The notes beneath the pieces were generated by a model that saw nothing but the letters and a program-made list of their open reading frames with translations, did no database searches and was not told the origin of the DNA. Position numbers and translations under genes: made by a program. From assembly GCF_025802015.1 (NCBI RefSeq), contig NZ_JAOYFC010000001.1, positions 1,116,001-1,180,000 on the forward strand: a stretch of DNA of 64,000 bases, given 5' to 3'. The number at the start of each line of letters is the position of its first letter. The first letter of the stretch is position 1. Shown here piece by piece: positions 43,592 to 51,028 of the stretch. The DNA is from Falsihalocynthiibacter halioticoli. GTDB lineage: Bacteria; Pseudomonadota; Alphaproteobacteria; Rhodobacterales; Rhodobacteraceae.

Positions 43592-43915
43592 ATGCTCGTA
43601 ACTCCCGCTTATGCTCAGGCCGCTGGTGGTGGCGCAGGCGCAGCCATGCAATTTTTGCCGCTGATCCTGATCTTCGCGATCATGTATTTCCTCATGATCC
43701 GCCCCCAGCAAAAGAAGCTCAAAGAGCACAAAAATATGGTGTCCGCTCTTAAGCGTGGCGATCAGGTTGTGACACAAGGCGGGTTGATCGGTAAGGTCAC
43801 CAAAGTCAAAGACAACAACGAGCTTGAGGTTGAACTGTCCGAAGGCGTTAAAGTGCGCGTCGTACAGACCACAATTGCACAGGTTCTCAATAAAACAGAG
43901 CCTGCAAACAACTAA
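43592..43915 (+). CDS. yajC: Preprotein translocase auxiliary subunit YajC
   Basis: A 107-residue membrane protein. A single N-terminal helix (FLPLILIFAIMYFLMIRP) is followed by the conserved QQKKLKEHKNMVSALKRGDQVVTQGGLIGKV. It partners SecD and SecF in the holotranslocon. It is first in a co-directional run that continues without a gap above 60 nt to ccmG at 50525. Confidence 0.95.
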   Translation: MLVTPAYAQAAGGGAGAAMQFLPLILIFAIMYFLMIRPQQKKLKEHKNMVSALKRGDQVVTQGGLIGKVTKVKDNNELEVELSEGVKVRVVQTTIAQVLNKTEPANN

Positions 43916-43972
43916 GCCGATCAGACAGGGCCGCATTTATAGGCGGCCAAGCAACGACGACGGACGGACATT

Positions 43973-45628
43973 ATGCTTCAAATCGCTTTCTGGAAGCGAG
44001 TTGTGATCTGGGCGCTTTGCGCTGTTGGATTGCTCTTCGCCCTGCCAAATGCTTTTTACCCTCGGGTCGAAAGCTTCAACGACGCCCACAAGGCGATTGA
44101 CGCAGGGGTGGGTACGCCCGCCGATCAGGAGGCAGCCGGTTTGTGGCCGGAGTTCCTTCCGTCTGGTCTGGTTAATCTGGGCCTCGACCTTCGGGGCGGG
44201 GCGCATTTGCTGGCCGAAGTAAATTTGGCCGAAGTTTATGCCGACCGTATGGACGGCATGTGGCCCGAAGTGCGTGATGCGCTGCGGGCTGGCGATGTCG
44301 GCCCGATCCGCGAGGTCAAGAATGATCTTGGCGAATTGCATGTCCGTCTGCAAAACCCTGAGAATATGACCCGTGCGATGGAGCTCGTTCGCGAGCTGTC
44401 GCGTCCGGTTGTGACGCTCACAGGTGTTGGGCAAAGCGATCTTGAGGTGACCGCCGATGGCGATTTGCTGAAGGTCGCCTTGTCCGAAGCCGAGAAACTC
44501 GCCACGGATGAGCGCACAATGGGCACCTCGCTTGAGGTTGTCCGCCGCCGTGTAGATGCCGCAGGGACCCGCGAGCCGACCATCCAGCGCCAAGGCGAAG
44601 ATCGCATTCTTATTCAGGTGCCAGGCATCGGCTCTGCGGAGGAGTTGAAAACGCTGATTGGCTCCACTGCCAAGCTGACCTTCCACCCCGTTGTTCGCCG
44701 CACCAGCAGCGACAGCGAGCGCGTGAATTCACGCGAGTTGCTCTATCCTTCCCTTGACGAAGAGGGCATCTTCTACGTTCTTGAGAAAACACCTGTTGTA
44801 ACGGGCGAAGACCTCACAACCGCGTCGCCGCAGTTTGACCAGAATGGTCGCCCCGCCGTGGCCTTCACGTTTAACGCATCCGGTGGACGCAAGTTCGGCG
44901 ACTATACCGCCGAGAATATCGGCTCTCCTTTCGCCATTGTGCTTGACGAGGAAGTCATTTCCGCACCGACCATTCAAAGCCATATCTCTGGCGGCTCTGG
45001 TATCATCACCGGTAACTTTACCGTCGAAGAAACCACCCAGATGGCGATCCTCCTGCGCGCAGGGGCCTTGCCCGCCAAGATGACCTTCCTTGAAGAACGC
45101 ACCATTGGCCCAGAGCTTGGGCAAGACAGTATTGATGCAGGGCGTATCGCTTGTATCGTCGCTTTTGTGGGCGTGCTGGTGTTTATGGTGCTGGCCTATG
45201 GCACCTTTGGGGTCTTCGCCAACATTGCACTAATCATCAACGTCGGGCTTATCTTCGGCCTGCTGTCGATCTTTGGCGCGACCCTGACGCTTCCGGGTAT
45301 TGCGGGGATCGTGTTGACCATCGGTATGGCGGTTGACGCCAACGTGCTTGTGTTCGAGCGGATCCGCGAGGAACTCAAGGCCAAGCGCGGCCCTGTGCGC
45401 GCCATCGAGCTTGGGTATGAAAAAGCTCTGAGCGCGATTGTAGACGCCAACATCACCACGTTGATCACCGCGACCATCCTGTTTGTCATGGGCTCCGGTC
45501 CGGTCAAAGGGTTTGCTATCACCCTCGGCCTCGGCATCATCACATCGGTCTTTACCGCCATTTTCGTGACGCGCCTCATCATTGTGATGTGGTTCGAACG
45601 TCGCCGTCCCAAAACAATCGAGGTCTAA
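43973..45628 (+). CDS. secD: Protein translocase subunit SecD
   Basis: A 551-residue membrane protein (E. coli 615). An N-terminal helix comes first, then GLDLRGGAHLL, the P1 periplasmic domain, the second periplasmic base with FTFNASGGRKFGDYTAENIG, and five C-terminal helices with IVLTIGMAVDANVLVFERIREE and ALSAIVDANITTLITA. SecDF uses the proton gradient to pull chains out of the Sec channel. It lies 57 nt after yajC and 3 nt before secF. Confidence 0.96.
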   Translation: MLQIAFWKRVVIWALCAVGLLFALPNAFYPRVESFNDAHKAIDAGVGTPADQEAAGLWPEFLPSGLVNLGLDLRGGAHLLAEVNLAEVYADRMDGMWPEVRDALRAGDVGPIREVKNDLGELHVRLQNPENMTRAMELVRELSRPVVTLTGVGQSDLEVTADGDLLKVALSEAEKLATDERTMGTSLEVVRRRVDAAGTREPTIQRQGEDRILIQVPGIGSAEELKTLIGSTAKLTFHPVVRRTSSDSERVNSRELLYPSLDEEGIFYVLEKTPVVTGEDLTTASPQFDQNGRPAVAFTFNASGGRKFGDYTAENIGSPFAIVLDEEVISAPTIQSHISGGSGIITGNFTVEETTQMAILLRAGALPAKMTFLEERTIGPELGQDSIDAGRIACIVAFVGVLVFMVLAYGTFGVFANIALIINVGLIFGLLSIFGATLTLPGIAGIVLTIGMAVDANVLVFERIREELKAKRGPVRAIELGYEKALSAIVDANITTLITATILFVMGSGPVKGFAITLGLGIITSVFTAIFVTRLIIVMWFERRRPKTIEV

Positions 45629-45631
45629 GCC

Positions 45632-46597
45632 ATGCGTTTGAAACTTGTACCTTCCGAAAGCCATTGGGATTTCTTCAAGCACACCAAAGTGACACTCGGC
45701 GCTTCTGCGATCGCCTGTCTTGTGTCGATCGTGCTGTTTTTCACGATGGGTCTGAACTTCGGTATCGACTTCAAGGGCGGCACCACGATCCGTACCGACT
45801 CTGAGGTTGCCGTTGATGTTGGCGCATATCGTGACGCGCTGACGCCCCTGAACCTTGGCGATGTGACGATCACAGAGATTTTTGACCCGACCCAACCTGA
45901 ATTGCATGCGTCGCAAATCCGCATCCAAGCTCAAGAGGGCGCAGAGGCTGTTTCGATTGACGTTTTGGCCCAAGTCAAAGACGCTTTGTTGGCCGTTGAT
46001 AACACCCTGACATTCCCAGAAGTTACGTCCGTTGGCCCGAAAGTCTCGGGCGAGTTGGTGCAAACGGCTGTTCTGGCTGTTGTGGCGGCGATTGCTGCGG
46101 TGCTGTTCTATATCTGGTTGCGGTTTGAGTGGCAGTTTTCGGTCGGTGCTGTGGCCGCGCTCGTGCATGACGTGGTGCTTACCATCGGTGTCTTTAGCAT
46201 CCTTCAGATCAAGTTCGATCTGGCGATTATCGCCGCGCTTCTGACAATTGTGGGCTACTCGCTCAACGATACTGTGGTCGTGTTTGATCGCGTGCGCGAA
46301 AACTTGCGCCGCTACAAAACCAAGCCGCTGCGTGAGGTTCTGAATCTATCAATCAACGAAACCCTAAGCCGCACCGTGATGACCTCGGTCACCACGCTTC
46401 TGGCGCTGATTGCGTTGTTTGTGCTTGGCGGCGACGTGATTCGAGGCTTTGTGTTCGCAATGATCTGGGGCGTTGTTGTCGGGACATATAGCTCGGTATT
46501 CGTGGCATCCGCGATCCTGCTTCGCCTAGATGTGAAGCGCGACTGGAGCAAAAAAGACTCCGAAGCCGGAACACAATTCGCAAATCCTGATGCTTGA
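45632..46597 (+). CDS. secF: Protein translocase subunit SecF
   Basis: A 321-residue membrane partner of SecD. After the first helix comes the motif GIDFKGGTTIR. Later, the transmembrane core shows GYSLNDTVVVFDRVRENL and SINETLSRTVMTSVTTLLAL, the paired proton-pathway helices. It forms one functional unit with SecD and is translated almost without gap. Its stop codon lies inside the start of the following TSUP gene, an 8-nt overlap. Confidence 0.96.
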   Translation: MRLKLVPSESHWDFFKHTKVTLGASAIACLVSIVLFFTMGLNFGIDFKGGTTIRTDSEVAVDVGAYRDALTPLNLGDVTITEIFDPTQPELHASQIRIQAQEGAEAVSIDVLAQVKDALLAVDNTLTFPEVTSVGPKVSGELVQTAVLAVVAAIAAVLFYIWLRFEWQFSVGAVAALVHDVVLTIGVFSILQIKFDLAIIAALLTIVGYSLNDTVVVFDRVRENLRRYKTKPLREVLNLSINETLSRTVMTSVTTLLALIALFVLGGDVIRGFVFAMIWGVVVGTYSSVFVASAILLRLDVKRDWSKKDSEAGTQFANPDA

Positions 46598-47342
46598 GGT
46601 CTTCGCCCCGGTTCTTGAAGTTCCGGGGCTGATCCCAATGATCCTTGCCGTTTTGGTTGGGGGCATTGTTATGGGGTTTGCCGGATTCGGTAGCGGGCTC
46701 ATCTTTTTCCCTGTCGCGGCGGCCTTTGTGTCGCCACATATGGTTGTGACTTCGTTTGCCCTAACCACCATCGGCTCCATCTTTACGGTACTGCCAAACG
46801 CGTGGCGCGACTGCGAGAAGCGGCGCACCATTACCATGGTCCTTCCAGCATTTGCGGGGCTTTTGGCGGGGATCTTTGTCCTGCGGTATGGCGATCCAGT
46901 TTTTCTGCGCTGGCTTATCACGCTGCTGGTGCTTGTGACCCTCGTAGCGATGGTTTTGGGGTGGCGTCGGACCGTTGGCGAAACGCCGCGTGCTCTTGCG
47001 AGCATTGGTGGCGCGGCGGGCGTTGTTGGCGGCGCATCGGGGCTTTTTGGCCCTGTGGTGATCCTGTTTAACCTGTCTGGCACGGCCCCCGCGCGTGTGA
47101 CGCGGGCGAATATCCTGACGTTTCTGGTTATCGTGAGCAGTTCGACAATCCCAATCCTCTATCTGCAAGGACTGTACTCAGTTGAGTCCTTTGGCCTGGG
47201 GCTGCTGTTTGTGCCGGTATACATGATCGGAACGCTCTTCGGACAAGCGCTTTTCGTACCGAAATACGAGCGCCACTACCGTATTGTCGGTTATCTCATT
47301 GTCGCAGGGGCGGTGCTTGTCGGGCTGCCGATTTGGGGCTAG
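46590..47342 (+). CDS. TSUP family (TauE/SafE) membrane protein
   Basis: A 250-residue transporter with about eight hydrophobic segments. GGIVMGFAGFGSGLIFFPVA near residue 25 and AAGVVGGASGLFGPVVILF near 140 are the two glycine-rich repeat motifs. It is only distantly like the other TSUP gene at 16264. It starts within secF, so it is translationally coupled to the translocase genes, although an anion exporter has no evident role in secretion. Substrate unknown. Confidence 0.85.
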   Translation: MLEVFAPVLEVPGLIPMILAVLVGGIVMGFAGFGSGLIFFPVAAAFVSPHMVVTSFALTTIGSIFTVLPNAWRDCEKRRTITMVLPAFAGLLAGIFVLRYGDPVFLRWLITLLVLVTLVAMVLGWRRTVGETPRALASIGGAAGVVGGASGLFGPVVILFNLSGTAPARVTRANILTFLVIVSSSTIPILYLQGLYSVESFGLGLLFVPVYMIGTLFGQALFVPKYERHYRIVGYLIVAGAVLVGLPIWG

Positions 47343-47351
47343 GGTGCGGCC

Positions 47352-47708
47352 ATGAAATTTACCGAAGTATCATATGGTGATCTGCTGCCTGTTGACGGCT
47401 ACGGCCCAGGATTTTTCCGTATTGGTGGCGAGAAAGTTGAGGGTCCGATGGCGATTATGCCATCCGGACGGATCGAATGGGGCGGCTATGAGGATAGCGA
47501 TGCGCTCGTGGCCGAAGCAGGGAACATTGATGTGCTGTTCTTTGGCACAGGGACAGAGATCGCATATCTGCCCAAACCGTTGAAACAGGCGCTTGAAGCT
47601 GCGGGCATTGGCGTGGAACTTATGGCGACCCCTGCGGCCTGTCGGACATATAACGTTTTGCTTTCCGAAGGGCGGCGCGTTGGAATTGCCGCAATTCCGG
47701 TGTCTTAA
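47352..47708 (+). CDS. Mth938-like domain protein (NDUFAF3/DUF498 family)
   Basis: A 118-residue single-domain protein of the MTH938/NDUFAF3 family. Features: GYGPGFFRIGGEKVEGPMAI, the central DVLFFGTGTEIAYLP, and VELMATPAACRTYNVLLSEGRRV. The human homologue NDUFAF3 helps assemble complex I; the bacterial role is open. In alphaproteobacteria it commonly follows secDF. It is 9 nt after the TSUP gene and 57 nt before ccmA. Confidence 0.88.
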   Translation: MKFTEVSYGDLLPVDGYGPGFFRIGGEKVEGPMAIMPSGRIEWGGYEDSDALVAEAGNIDVLFFGTGTEIAYLPKPLKQALEAAGIGVELMATPAACRTYNVLLSEGRRVGIAAIPVS

Positions 47709-47765
47709 CATAGGGTGCGGCGTAAAAACGCTTGCGATTTTTGCGCGATAGGATACCCAACCCCC

Positions 47766-48395
47766 ATGACACTTGAGGTTCAGTCAGTAGCAGTGCAGCG
47801 CGGCAGCGTTCCGGTTTTGGCGGGCGTTGATTTTGCGCTGCCCGCTGGCGAAGCTCTGTTTTTGCGGGGTCCAAATGGCATTGGCAAAACCACGCTTCTA
47901 CGCTGTATCGCAGGGCTGCAACCGCCTCTATCTGGCGTAGTGCGGATGGCCAATGGCGGAGCAGCAACAGATGAAATCGCCTATGCCTCCCACGCCGATG
48001 GGGTCAAACCCACGCTGACCGTGGCCGAAAACCTTAGCTTCTGGGCCAGTGTTTTTGGCGCAAGCGGCATTGATGCTGCCCTTGAGACCTTCGACCTTGT
48101 GGAGCTGCGCAACCGCGCTGCGCAAAACCTTTCTGCGGGGCAGAAGCGTCGTCTGGGCCTGGCGCGAATGCTGGTTACGGGGCGAAATATTTGGGCGATG
48201 GACGAACCAACCGTATCTCTTGATGCCGCTGCAACCGCCAATTTCGCCCGCGTAGTTCAAGATCATTTGGCGCGCGGTGGCTCTGCCTTGATTGCGACCC
48301 ATATCGACCTCGGGTTCGACGCCAAAGTGCTTGACCTGACACCGTTCAAAGCCACCACAGAAAACGCGCCCGAATTTGACGAGGCCTTCTTATGA
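47766..48395 (+). CDS. ccmA: Haem exporter ATPase CcmA
   Basis: A 209-residue ABC ATPase for cytochrome c maturation, which releases holo-CcmE from CcmC. ATG 47766 (MTLEVQSVAVQRG) is chosen over an upstream frame with no similarity. Walker A GPNGIGKTTLL (about 36-46), signature LSAGQKRRLGLARM, Walker B AMDEPTVSLD. It overlaps ccmB by 4 nt, which couples the complex subunits. Confidence 0.94.
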   Translation: MTLEVQSVAVQRGSVPVLAGVDFALPAGEALFLRGPNGIGKTTLLRCIAGLQPPLSGVVRMANGGAATDEIAYASHADGVKPTLTVAENLSFWASVFGASGIDAALETFDLVELRNRAAQNLSAGQKRRLGLARMLVTGRNIWAMDEPTVSLDAAATANFARVVQDHLARGGSALIATHIDLGFDAKVLDLTPFKATTENAPEFDEAFL

Positions 48396-49048
48396 TTGCC
48401 CTCTTGCTTCGCGATATTCGGCTTTCCATGCGCTCTGGCGGAGGGTTCGGGCTGGCGTTGGCGTTTTTCCTGATCGTGATTGTGCTTGTTCCTTTTGGGG
48501 TTGGGCCCGAGACTTCGGTGCTTGGCACCATTGCGCCAGGTATCCTTTGGGTCGGGGCGCTTCTGGCTTGCCTGCTGTCGCTTGATCGGATTTTTGCGCT
48601 GGACTACGACGATGGCTCGCTTGACCTGATGGCAACCTCGCCGCTGCCGCTTGAAGGCGTTGTGGTGGTTAAGGCGTTGGCCCATTGGATCACAACGGGC
48701 GTGCCGCTTACCTTAATTGCGCCTGTGCTGGCGCTTTTGCTGAACTTGCCGCAAGACGGCTATTTCTGGCTGCTCGTGACGCTCGCCATTGGTACGCCGG
48801 CGTTGTCGATCATCGGGACGTTCGGCGCTGCTCTCACTGTTGGCCTCAAGCGGGGCGGGCTGCTTCTCTCATTGCTCGTGCTGCCGATGTATGTGCCAAC
48901 TCTCATTTTCGGCGCCGAAGCCCTGCGGCGGGGGATGCGTGGAATGGAGGCCGGTGTGCCGCTTCTATTCCTCGCGGCGATCTCTCTTGCGGCGCTTGCG
49001 TTGCTGCCACTGGCGGCGGCTGCGGCAATCCGTATCAACCTGCGCTAA
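48392..49048 (+). CDS. ccmB: Haem exporter membrane subunit CcmB
   Basis: A 218-residue membrane protein with six hydrophobic segments; family length is about 220. The N-terminus MIALLLRDIRLSMRSGGG and the loop LDRIFALDYDDGSLDLMATSPLPLE are CcmB hallmarks. With CcmA and CcmC it forms the complex that loads haem on CcmE and recycles it. Confidence 0.94.
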   Translation: MIALLLRDIRLSMRSGGGFGLALAFFLIVIVLVPFGVGPETSVLGTIAPGILWVGALLACLLSLDRIFALDYDDGSLDLMATSPLPLEGVVVVKALAHWITTGVPLTLIAPVLALLLNLPQDGYFWLLVTLAIGTPALSIIGTFGAALTVGLKRGGLLLSLLVLPMYVPTLIFGAEALRRGMRGMEAGVPLLFLAAISLAALALLPLAAAAAIRINLR

Positions 49049-49103
49049 CACAAATCTGTGTAGGGTGATTGCGCAACAAACAAAGGCGAAATAAGGTCCG
49101 GCC

Positions 49104-49832
49104 ATGTCACTTTGGGAATACGCAAATCCGCGCAAGTTTATGCACACATCCGGCGCCGTTCTGCCGTGGGTGATTGCGCTGGCCGTTGTCACGCTGGTTG
49201 TGGGTGTGATCTGGGGTTTTTTCTTTACGCCGGATGACTACCGCCAAGGCTCGACCGTCAAGATCATCTTTCTGCATGTGCCTTCTGCATTGATGGCGAT
49301 TAACGCGTGGCTGATGATGCTGATCGCGAGCCTGATCTGGCTCGTCCGCCGCCACCACGTGAGCGCACTTGCCGCGAAGGCCGCTGCGCCTATCGGCATT
49401 GTCATGACAGTCATTGCGCTGCTGACGGGTGCGATCTGGGGGCAGCCGATGTGGGGCACGGCGTGGGAATGGGATCCTCGGCTAACGTCCTTCCTGATCC
49501 TGCTGTTGTTTTACCTCGGGTATGTGGCGCTCTGGGCGGCGATTGATAACCCCGATACAGCCGCAGACCTTACCTCTGTTCTGTGTCTCGTTGGCTCTGT
49601 CTTTGCGCTTCTGAGCCGCTATGCGGTGTTGTTCTGGAACCAGGGGCTCCACCAAGGGGCGAGCCTATCGCTTGACCGTCAGGAGAATGTGCACAACGCC
49701 TTTGCCCTGCCGCTTTATGTTTGCATGGCCGGATTTGTGGCGCTCTTTGTGAGCCTGCTCTTGATCCGAACCCGAACCGAAATCCGCAAGCGCCGGATGA
49801 ACGCGCTTCTTGCACGGGAGCGCGCCGCATGA
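49104..49832 (+). CDS. ccmC: Haem transporter CcmC
   Basis: A 242-residue haem-handling membrane protein with six helices. The periplasmic tryptophan-rich WWD domain is seen as WGTAWEWDPRLTSFLILLL, with the flanking haem-ligand histidines in FLHVPSALMAINAW and in the later loop NQGLHQGAS. It presents haem to CcmE. It is 55 nt after ccmB. Its stop overlaps the ccmD start (ATGATG). Confidence 0.95.
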   Translation: MSLWEYANPRKFMHTSGAVLPWVIALAVVTLVVGVIWGFFFTPDDYRQGSTVKIIFLHVPSALMAINAWLMMLIASLIWLVRRHHVSALAAKAAAPIGIVMTVIALLTGAIWGQPMWGTAWEWDPRLTSFLILLLFYLGYVALWAAIDNPDTAADLTSVLCLVGSVFALLSRYAVLFWNQGLHQGASLSLDRQENVHNAFALPLYVCMAGFVALFVSLLLIRTRTEIRKRRMNALLARERAA

Positions 49833-49996
49833 TGCCTGAACTCGGGAAATATGTTGTCGAGGTTTTGCTCGCCTATGCAGTGACCGGCCTTTTGTTGGCG
49901 GGGCTTATTCTGTCGACGCTCTGGAGCAGCCGCCGCGTAAAGGCCCAGCTTCAAGACGTCGAAGGACGCAACAAGGATCAGAAGAAAAATGGCTAA
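49829..49996 (+). CDS. ccmD: Haem exporter small subunit CcmD
   Basis: A 55-residue membrane peptide. MMPELGKYVVEVLLAYAVTG begins a single helix followed by the basic WSSRRVKAQLQDVEGR, the CcmD pattern. Two adjacent ATG codons (49829, 49832) are equally possible starts. It is sandwiched by overlaps with ccmC and ccmG. It stabilises CcmC-CcmE during haem release. Confidence 0.9.
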   Translation: MMPELGKYVVEVLLAYAVTGLLLAGLILSTLWSSRRVKAQLQDVEGRNKDQKKNG

Positions 49997-50525
49997 ATTT
50001 CCGGTTATTGCAGTATTGCCGCCGCTGATTTTCGCAGGGCTTGCCGCAACCTTTTACATTGGTATGCAGAAAGAAGACGCTGATGCGTTGCCCAGCACCC
50101 TGATTGGGAAGCCCGCCGCGCAATTAACCACAACGCCGATGCCGCAATCGCCTTCGTTTGATGGAGAGGATCTGGCTGCGTCCGGTGTGAAGCTGGTGAA
50201 CTTCTGGGCGAGTTGGTGTGTACCGTGCCGAGCGGAGCATCCGCAGCTTGAGCAGCTTGCTGAAGAGGGCGTGACCCTTTATGGCGTAAACTACAAAGAC
50301 AAACCCGAAGACGCAGAACGTTTCTTGGCCGAGCTTGGCAATCCATTCACTGCCCTTGGTGCTGATACAACCGGCGTAACGGCGCGGGATTGGGGCGTTT
50401 ACGGCGTTCCGGAAACCTTTGTGGTAGACGGAGAGGGAAATGTGGTTCTACGGTTTGCGGGGCCAATTGATCCTACGGTTCTAGAAAGTAAGATCCGCCC
50501 TGCGATGGAAGAGGCCGCGAAGTAA
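49989..50525 (+). CDS. ccmG: Thiol:disulfide interchange protein CcmG/DsbE
   Basis: A 178-residue membrane-anchored periplasmic thioredoxin. The N-terminal helix PVIAVLPPLIFAGLAATFYI is followed by a thioredoxin fold with the active site WASWCVPCRAEHP and the cis-proline segment GVPETFVVD. CcmG keeps the CXXCH cysteines of apocytochrome c reduced for haem ligation. It starts 8 nt inside ccmD and is the last gene of the run. ccmE, ccmF and ccmH are not in this window. Confidence 0.94.
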   Translation: MAKFPVIAVLPPLIFAGLAATFYIGMQKEDADALPSTLIGKPAAQLTTTPMPQSPSFDGEDLAASGVKLVNFWASWCVPCRAEHPQLEQLAEEGVTLYGVNYKDKPEDAERFLAELGNPFTALGADTTGVTARDWGVYGVPETFVVDGEGNVVLRFAGPIDPTVLESKIRPAMEEAAK

Positions 50526-50535
50526 TTGCTCCGCT

Positions 50536-50563
50536 GCTTTGGCCCCAAAGCGCCACATTTTTT
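50536..50563 (+). terminator. Candidate terminator after ccmG
   Basis: A GCTTTGG/CCAAAGC hairpin followed after 6 nt by TTTTTT, 10 nt past the ccmG stop. The loop is very tight (2-4 nt), so the call is moderate. Confidence 0.45.
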
Positions 50564-50978
50564 CGTAGTTATAGAGCGCTGCATTCCGCGCGTGATTGCT
50601 GCGCTGTAAACCCAATTTGAACGCTGCCGTATTTCAGACGATTGAAAACTCATCAGAAATTGCCCGCGCTTGCGCGAGGCGACTGAATGCCGACCACCAA
50701 ATTATGTGAAGTTAAGGCTATATCGCTTCAAACGTCGGGACTCCGAGCGTGGGTTGAAGCGCAGGTAGATTTAAGAAGTGTTAGAGCGGCCAACTACCGA
50801 CAAGGGCCAACAAAACAAAAGCAGCAAGTTCAAAAGAAGGTGCCATTAAATAATCTCACTCGTACTGGTTACATGACTAGGCTAACGAAATTCGGTTAAC
50901 AGTTCTACAACGCCACAGTCTTGCCACATTATTTTCACAGAAATACACTGTTTCCATATTCAAGGCAATGCATATGAT

Positions 50979-51007
50979 AAGCGCCCCATCTGTAGGTTGG
51001 GGCGCTT
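50979..51007. terminator. Hairpin terminator beyond acnA
   Basis: Ten-bp arms AAGCGCCCCA (50979-50988) and TGGGGCGCTT (50998-51007). It lies 21 nt past the acnA stop and would end that leftward transcript. The plus strand also has a T-rich tract after it, so it may act both ways. Confidence 0.7.
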
Positions 51008-51028
51008 TATTCTTTTTATATCAATGAT

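Larger units (their letters stand above)
50526..51028. other. Gene-poor, lower-GC interval between ccmG and acnA
   Basis: The 503-nt interval holds no supported gene. A 70-codon frame at 50687-50899 has a weak AGG upstream and a basic, unremarkable composition, so I do not call it. GC content drops visibly compared with the neighbours. It also contains the two hairpins listed separately. It may be decayed or transferred DNA. Confidence 0.45.

Noticed and set aside
47216..47221. A further GTATAC in the second TSUP gene
   Set aside because: It lies within coding sequence without palindromic flanks or a promoter, so it is probably chance.
50687..50899. 70-codon frame in the ccmG-acnA interval
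   Set aside because: It has only a weak AGG upstream, basic composition and no similarity I recognise, so it is not supported as a gene.
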